Below, piece by piece: positions 60,338 through 64,000 of a DNA stretch of 64,000 nucleotides. Origin of the DNA: Bacteroidota bacterium (GTDB lineage: Bacteria > Bacteroidota > Bacteroidia > Chitinophagales > Chitinophagaceae); assembly GCA_947460595.1 (NCBI GenBank), contig CANHGS010000014.1:1-64000 (forward strand), given 5' to 3'. Each line of letters begins with the position of its first letter. The first letter of the stretch is position 1. The notes below the pieces were generated by a model. That model was not told where the DNA came from, made no database searches, and saw only the letters and a program-made list of their open reading frames with translations. The translations under genes and the position numbers were made by a program.

Positions 60338-60392
60338 GTGAAGAGAAGAAATAGAAGAAAGTGAAGAGTGAAGAGTGAAGAATGAAGAGTGA
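60338..60392 (+). repeat. GTGAAGA heptamer array behind xylA
   Basis: Starting at the base after the xylA TAA, the sequence runs GTGAAGAGAAG... then GTGAAGAGTGAAGAGTGAAGAATGAAGAGTG. Orientation is the sense of xylA. Confidence 0.9.
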
Positions 60393-60411
60393 TTTTATTA
60401 GACTAAACAAA

Positions 60412-60440
60412 GAAACCCTTGGCGTTGCCAAGGGTTTCTC
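60412..60440 (+). terminator. xylBA terminator
   Basis: An 11-bp stem GAAACCCTTGG/CCAAGGGTTTC with a 5-nt loop is followed by TCTTTA. It lies behind the heptamer array, so the array is transcribed as part of the xylA 3' UTR. Confidence 0.75.
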
Positions 60441-60471
60441 TTTAGGAATAAGTTTGCCTGTTTTTAATAAA

Positions 60472-60502
60472 ACCTAGGCACAGCCTAGGTAAACTCGTTT
60501 AC
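60472..60502. repeat. Paired small hairpins between xylA and ndk
   Basis: The perfect stem ACCTAGGC-ACA-GCCTAGGT is followed directly by GTAAAC-TC-GTTTAC. No gene is associated with them. They lie in the 325-bp convergent spacer, which otherwise holds only terminators and heptamer arrays. Confidence 0.55.
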
Positions 60503-60514
60503 TTAGATCAACGT

Positions 60515-60549
60515 CCATTCTTCACTCTTAACTCTTATCTCTTCACTAA
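60515..60549 (-). repeat. GTGAAGA heptamer array behind ndk (minus sense)
   Basis: On the minus strand it reads TAGTGAAGAGATAAGAGTTAAGAGTGAAGAATGG, downstream of ndk and its terminator. The composite word is shared with the array behind lepA. Confidence 0.85.
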
Positions 60550-60613
60550 ATCTTTCTTATATATGTACCAAGTATTTCAATAAGACAATATAAAAGTTAA
60601 GTTGATTAGTAAA

Positions 60614-60645
60614 AAAAAGCCGTCTCGAATATCGGGACGGCTTTT
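60614..60645. terminator. ndk terminator (bidirectional)
   Basis: The stem GCCGTCTCG/CGGGACGGC, with one T-G pair and flanking A-run and T-run, lies 17 nt beyond the ndk stop on the minus strand. Confidence 0.85.
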
Positions 60646-60662
60646 TCAATAAGGATCTATGA

Positions 60663-61079
60663 TTAGAAACGCTCTAACTTAGAGAAGAAGAAATCTCCTT
60701 CAATCATGGCATTCTCATCGCTATCACTTCCGTGAACTGCATTTTCTCCAATAGAAGCGGCAAAGTTTTTACGGATAGTACCTTCTGCAGCATTGGCTGG
60801 ATTGGTAGCTCCAATTAGTTCTCTAAAATCAGCAACTGCATTCTCTTTTTCCAAAATGGCAGCCACAATAGGTCCGCTGCTCATAAAATTAACTAGTTCA
60901 CCAAAAAATGGTCTTTCACGGTGAATATCATAGAAAAGACCTGCTTGTTCTTCAGACAATTTGATCCATTTCATGGCTTTAATGGAAAAACCGGCTTTAA
61001 TGATTTGGTCAAGAATGGCACCAGTATAACCCTTAGAAGTGGCATCCGGCTTAATCATGGTAAAAGTTCTGTTACTCAT
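60663..61079 (-). CDS. ndk: Nucleoside diphosphate kinase
   Basis: This transfers the gamma-phosphate between nucleoside di- and triphosphates through a phosphohistidine. The 138-residue sequence has [13 protein letters not shown] (near residue 5), the [21 protein letters not shown] segment, [15 protein letters not shown] and the catalytic histidine in [12 protein letters not shown]. The gene is monocistronic. The -7 box TAAATTTG is 19 nt upstream and a strong terminator follows. Confidence 0.97.
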   Translation of the reverse strand: MSNRTFTMIKPDATSKGYTGAILDQIIKAGFSIKAMKWIKLSEEQAGLFYDIHRERPFFGELVNFMSSGPIVAAILEKENAVADFRELIGATNPANAAEGTIRKNFAASIGENAVHGSDSDENAMIEGDFFFSKLERF

Positions 61080-61098
61080 ATATTATAAATTTCGTATG

Positions 61099-61106
61099 CA
61101 AATTTA
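61099..61106 (-). promoter_or_regulatory. -7 promoter box (TAAATTTG) for ndk
   Basis: This exact TAnnTTTG match lies on the minus strand, 19 nt before the ndk ATG. On the plus strand a one-mismatch box CAATTTTG (61193-61200), with TTG 20 nt upstream, lies 10 nt before nrnA. Confidence 0.5.
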
Positions 61107-61210
61107 CGAACAAATCCCCGAAGAATGCTGCAGATTTGCTTTGTTTTTGTTAATTAGGGATAAATTGTTTTGATATAATAAGTTCAAACCCGCAATTTTG
61201 CGGCCAATCT

Positions 61211-62218
61211 ATGCAAGACATCAGTCAATTTTATCACTTACTCAACACCCCCAAAAAAGCGGTTATTACCATGCATCAAAAGCCAGACGGCGATGCCATG
61301 GGCTCTGCGCTGGGATTGTATCATTTTTTGGTGGCCTTGGGCCACGATGTTCAAGTGATTTCTCCCACTAACTGGGCTGATTTTTTAGACTGGATGCCTG
61401 GGGTAAAAACATTGATTGACTTTGAAAGAAATCGAGAAAAGTGTTTAAATATTATAGAAACCACCGATTGGTTGTTCTGTTTAGATTTTAATGTGCTGCA
61501 TAGAACCAAGCACATGGAAAAGCCCTTAACAGAAGCCAAATGTGTAAAAATCTTGATAGACCATCATGAACAGCCACAGGTTGCTGCATTTGATTATGGA
61601 GTAAGTATTACGTCTAAAAGCTCCACATGTGAGATGGTTTATGACTTTATCATGGCATCCGGCCATGGCCCATTATTAGATACCACTATGGCGCAATGCC
61701 TCTATACTGGTTTGATGACCGATACGGGTTCTTTTCGTTTTCCTGCAACTACTGCATCTGTTCATAGGGCTATTGCTCATTTTAAAGACCTTGGTTTAGA
61801 CCATCGTCAGATTCATGAAGAGATTTATGACAATTTCTTAGAAAGCAGGTTGCGATTTATTGGCTATGCATTGTTGAACAGAATGGAAGTTTTGTATGAA
61901 TACAATACGGCAATTATGTATATCACTCACGCAGATTTACATAAATTTGATATCAAGACAGGAGATACAGAAGGGTTGGTAAATTATTTATTAACCATTA
62001 AGGGTATCCGTTTTGGCGCAATTTGTATAGATAGGGATGAAGAAAGAAAGTGGAGCTTTAGAAGCAAGGGTGGTTTTGACGTAAATACCTTTGCAAGAAA
62101 GCATTTTGAAGGTGGCGGACATTTTAATGCTTCTGGCGGTAGAAGCAGTGATAGTTTGGAAAATACCGTATTGAAATTTAAACAAGTAATAAAAGAATAT
62201 CAAAATCAACTCCAGTAA
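61211..62218 (+). CDS. nrnA: DHH/DHHA1 phosphoesterase, NrnA-like nanoRNase/pAp phosphatase
   Basis: This degrades 2-5 nt RNA fragments and may remove the 3' phosphate of pAp. The 335-residue sequence has the N-terminal DHH domain metal motifs MHQKPDGDAMGSALGL, CLDFN, ILIDHHEQPQ and YTGLMTDTGSFRFP. The DHHA1 substrate-binding part follows, ending GGGHFNASGGRSSDSLE. The FKBP lipoprotein gene starts 1 nt after its stop, so they share an mRNA. Confidence 0.93.
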   Translation: MQDISQFYHLLNTPKKAVITMHQKPDGDAMGSALGLYHFLVALGHDVQVISPTNWADFLDWMPGVKTLIDFERNREKCLNIIETTDWLFCLDFNVLHRTKHMEKPLTEAKCVKILIDHHEQPQVAAFDYGVSITSKSSTCEMVYDFIMASGHGPLLDTTMAQCLYTGLMTDTGSFRFPATTASVHRAIAHFKDLGLDHRQIHEEIYDNFLESRLRFIGYALLNRMEVLYEYNTAIMYITHADLHKFDIKTGDTEGLVNYLLTIKGIRFGAICIDRDEERKWSFRSKGGFDVNTFARKHFEGGGHFNASGGRSSDSLENTVLKFKQVIKEYQNQLQ

Positions 62219-62219
62219 C

Positions 62220-63146
62220 ATGATCAAAAACACCATCAAGCTTTTATTAGCAATTGTATTGTTTGCAAGTTGTAACCAATATGAAAAATCTCCTAGCGGC
62301 CTTGCTTACAAAATAACTAAGGGCAATGGAAAAGAGAAATTGAAACACGGACAAGCTATTAAATTGAACATTCAATACAAACTGCCCGCAAAAGACAGCA
62401 TATTGAGCTCTTCTTTTGAGCATATTCCCGTTTATTTTGTGCTTGATACCGCCAATTTGGGTAAATACAATTTCACTGAATTATTGACTTCTGTTTCTGA
62501 AGGAGATAAAATTGAATTCCGTTTGAGCATTGATACCTTAAAGAAAATGGGTATGGTAGAATACAATACTATTTTCCACAAAGGCGATTTTATTGCCGGT
62601 AAAGTAGATATTGTTAAAACATTCCCAGGTCAACCAGAAATGATGGCCGATTATACCAAGGAAGTTGAAGCAGAAAAGCAAAAAGAAATTGCTGCTTTAA
62701 AAGCGTATACTGATAAAAAAGGTATCAAAACGCAGTCTACTCCAGGTGGTGTATTGGTAGAAATCATTACTCCAGGTGAAGGAGCAAAAGCCGATTCTGG
62801 AATGCAAGCATCTGTATTGTACAGAGGTGCGTTCTTAGATAGCAAAAAGGCATTTGATTCCAATATGGTTAACGGTGCTGGTCAACCATATGACGTAGTG
62901 GTTGGTTCACATAGTGTTATTCAAGGTTGGGAAGAAGGTTTGAAATTGTTGAGCAAGGGCGCCAAAGCTCGTTTCTTTATCCCAGCAATGCTAGCTTATG
63001 GACCACAAGGTTCTCAGCCAGTGATTCCTCCTTATGCTAATCTAACTTTTGACATTCAGATAACTGATGTTAAAGTGCCAGCACCTAAACCAGCACAACA
63101 AACCATGCCAGGGGCACAACCGCAAGGTCAACCGGTTGGTAAATAA
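62220..63146 (+). CDS. FKBP-type peptidyl-prolyl isomerase lipoprotein
   Basis: This 308-residue protein has a lipobox (IVLFASC, Cys near residue 18). An N-terminal FKBP-like domain appears degenerate (residues ~25-130). A Lys/Glu-rich helical linker (EVEAEKQKEIAALKAY) is followed by a canonical C-terminal FKBP domain, VLYRGAFLDSKKAFDSNM...VIQGWEEGLKLLSKGAKARFFIPAMLAYG...IPPYANLTFDIQI. The tail is Pro/Gln-rich. Such proteins help fold outer-membrane or secreted proteins. It is translationally close-coupled to nrnA (1-nt gap). Confidence 0.92.
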   Translation: MIKNTIKLLLAIVLFASCNQYEKSPSGLAYKITKGNGKEKLKHGQAIKLNIQYKLPAKDSILSSSFEHIPVYFVLDTANLGKYNFTELLTSVSEGDKIEFRLSIDTLKKMGMVEYNTIFHKGDFIAGKVDIVKTFPGQPEMMADYTKEVEAEKQKEIAALKAYTDKKGIKTQSTPGGVLVEIITPGEGAKADSGMQASVLYRGAFLDSKKAFDSNMVNGAGQPYDVVVGSHSVIQGWEEGLKLLSKGAKARFFIPAMLAYGPQGSQPVIPPYANLTFDIQITDVKVPAPKPAQQTMPGAQPQGQPVGK

Positions 63147-63167
63147 TTCTGACAGATGATTTTTATG

Positions 63168-63204
63168 ATAGGTCCCTCCGGAATTCCGGAGGGACCTATT
63201 TTTA
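63168..63204. terminator. Bidirectional terminator, perfect 32-bp palindrome
   Basis: ATAGGTCCCTCCGGAA is followed immediately by its exact reverse complement (63168-63199), then a T-rich run on the plus strand and the mirror A-run for the minus strand. It ends the FKBP transcript and starts 3 nt after the convergent folP stop. Confidence 0.88.
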
Positions 63205-64000
63205 TTTTAAGTAAGTAGTGAGTGTAATAGCTTCCTTAGCTTCCTTTACATCATGTACACGTAATAGATTAGCACCTGCTAATAATCCAGCTGTATGTAA
63301 TACGGTTGTTCCATTTAAGGCTTCTGCTGCGCTTACTCCCAAAGTTTTATAAATGCTGGATTTGCGTGAAACACCTAATAAAATAGGACAGTCTAGTATT
63401 TTTAATAATCCTAGGTCTCTGATCAATTGAAAATTTTCTTCTGCGGTATTACCAAATCCAAAACCTGGATCAATGATCACATCTTTTATTCCAGCAGCAA
63501 TACAAGCAGCTTTTCTTTCAATGAAAAAATCTAGCACGGTTTGGCTAATATTATCTGTTGGTTTTCTACGGTGCATATTTTCCATACTTCCTCCCATATG
63601 CATAGCTATATAGGGGGTATTTAAAGCAGCAACTGTAGAAAGCATCTCAGGATAAAAGAGACCCGCACTAATATCATTGACTATATCGGCTCCAGCCATT
63701 ACGGCTTCCTGAACCACAGCAGGGTAGAAGCTATCAATAGAGATTAGAACCTGAGGATAAGCTAATTTAAGGGCATTGATCAGTGGTACAACCCTACTAA
63801 TTTCCATATCTGGCCCTACCATCTCTGCGCCAGGCCTAGTACTTTGCCCCCCAATATCTAAAATGACTGCTCCGGCTGTAATCATGGTTTGAGCCCTCTC
63901 CAAAACGGTATTCAAAGCAGTTCTGCTCTCGGCATGGAAACTGTCTGGGGTGGCATTGAGAATGCCCATTATTTGGGCAGTTGGCCAATGAACCAATCTT
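63202..64000 (-). CDS. folP: Dihydropteroate synthase (5' end outside window)
   Basis: This condenses p-aminobenzoate with hydroxymethyl-dihydropterin diphosphate in folate synthesis. Visible motifs are MGILNATPDSFHAESR, LDIGGQSTRPGAE (pABA loop), ISIDSFYPAVVQEA, DIVNDISAG, IDPGFGFGNTAEENFQLI, LGVSRKSSIY and a C-terminal LRVHDVKEAKEAI. The frame is open to the window edge. The track's first residue is a TTG with no conserved start context, so the true ATG is probably a few codons beyond base 64000. Confidence 0.93.
   Translation of the reverse strand, partial: RLVHWPTAQIMGILNATPDSFHAESRTALNTVLERAQTMITAGAVILDIGGQSTRPGAEMVGPDMEISRVVPLINALKLAYPQVLISIDSFYPAVVQEAVMAGADIVNDISAGLFYPEMLSTVAALNTPYIAMHMGGSMENMHRRKPTDNISQTVLDFFIERKAACIAAGIKDVIIDPGFGFGNTAEENFQLIRDLGLLKILDCPILLGVSRKSSIYKTLGVSAAEALNGTTVLHTAGLLAGANLLRVHDVKEAKEAITLTTYLK

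Noticed and set aside
61193-61210. nrnA as a further exact leaderless-promoter case
   Set aside because: The box CAATTTTG has one mismatch and the gap is 10 nt, so I kept it as a note only.

Overview
The window looks like a chromosomal segment of a Bacteroidota bacterium, most probably Chitinophagaceae (Sediminibacterium-like; the genus is inference). It has moderate-low GC, few Shine-Dalgarno-like leaders and at least twelve exact copies of the Bacteroidota -7 promoter box (TAnnTTTG) shortly upstream of genes. Lineage-typical families include DUF6526, DUF4199, reg_prop propellers, HU-CCDC81-like and GlmU-like proteins, bacterial glutaminyl cyclase and a degenerate dihydroorotase. Almost every base is accounted for by about 57 protein genes and two tRNAs. 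I see no insertion sequence, prophage, CRISPR array or rRNA.

Layout. 1-5.6 kb: tRNA-Leu, hscB, an AlaDH/PNT-fold dehydrogenase, a 2-oxoacid dehydrogenase E2, cinA. 6-12.6 kb: an envelope operon of a 1014-residue TPR protein, a Lys/Ser-tract outer-membrane barrel, a membrane-anchored HU-CCDC81-like protein and a methyltransferase. 12.6-29.5 kb: mostly housekeeping (glutaminyl cyclase, ychF, ribH, pdhA, pruA, tpiA, TsaC/Sua5, a Kir-type channel, lepA). 29.6-35.7 kb: a leftward cluster for surface glycans (pseudo-dihydroorotase, DUF4199, GT2, GT4, sedoheptulose-7-phosphate isomerase type SIS protein, HAD phosphatase). 35.8-37.1 kb: tRNA-Pro followed by stacked hairpins, an 88-bp tandem repeat and a very AT-rich orphan ORF, the only island-like spot. 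37.1-49 kb: a membrane-tethered winged-helix regulator divergent from a lipoprotein that fuses a reg_prop propeller to YceI, an M20 dipeptidase, a giant two-catalytic-domain DUF1680 arabinofuranosidase, a GMC oxidoreductase and a TIM-barrel sugar epimerase. 49-52.3 kb: a tight operon (small acidic protein, MFS, DinB, class-V PLP enzyme). 52.4-60.6 kb: small membrane protein plus thioredoxin, a GH2 beta-galactosidase, and a xylose locus (AraC-LacI pair divergent from xylB-xylA). 60.6-64 kb: ndk, nrnA, an FKBP lipoprotein and the 3' part of folP.

How the parts work together. The right half is a plant-polysaccharide side-chain utilisation region: GH127/GH146-like and GH2 enzymes release arabinose or galactose, xylA and xylB feed xylose to the pentose phosphate pathway, and the GMC and TIM-barrel genes fit oxidised-sugar metabolism. 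The left half serves central metabolism and the envelope.

Most notable for follow-up: (1) dispersed heptanucleotide GTGAAGA arrays that sit directly behind stop codons and always read in the sense of the upstream gene; (2) the tandem DUF1680 fusion with both sets of catalytic residues intact at identical spacing; (3) the propeller-YceI lipoprotein facing a ToxR-like regulator; (4) promoter boxes exactly 4 nt before ATG, implying leaderless mRNAs; (5) a decayed DUF2442-like tail behind the giant hydrolase; (6) the 88-bp repeat at tRNA-Pro. I do not see strong evidence for a wholly new defence or mobile system.
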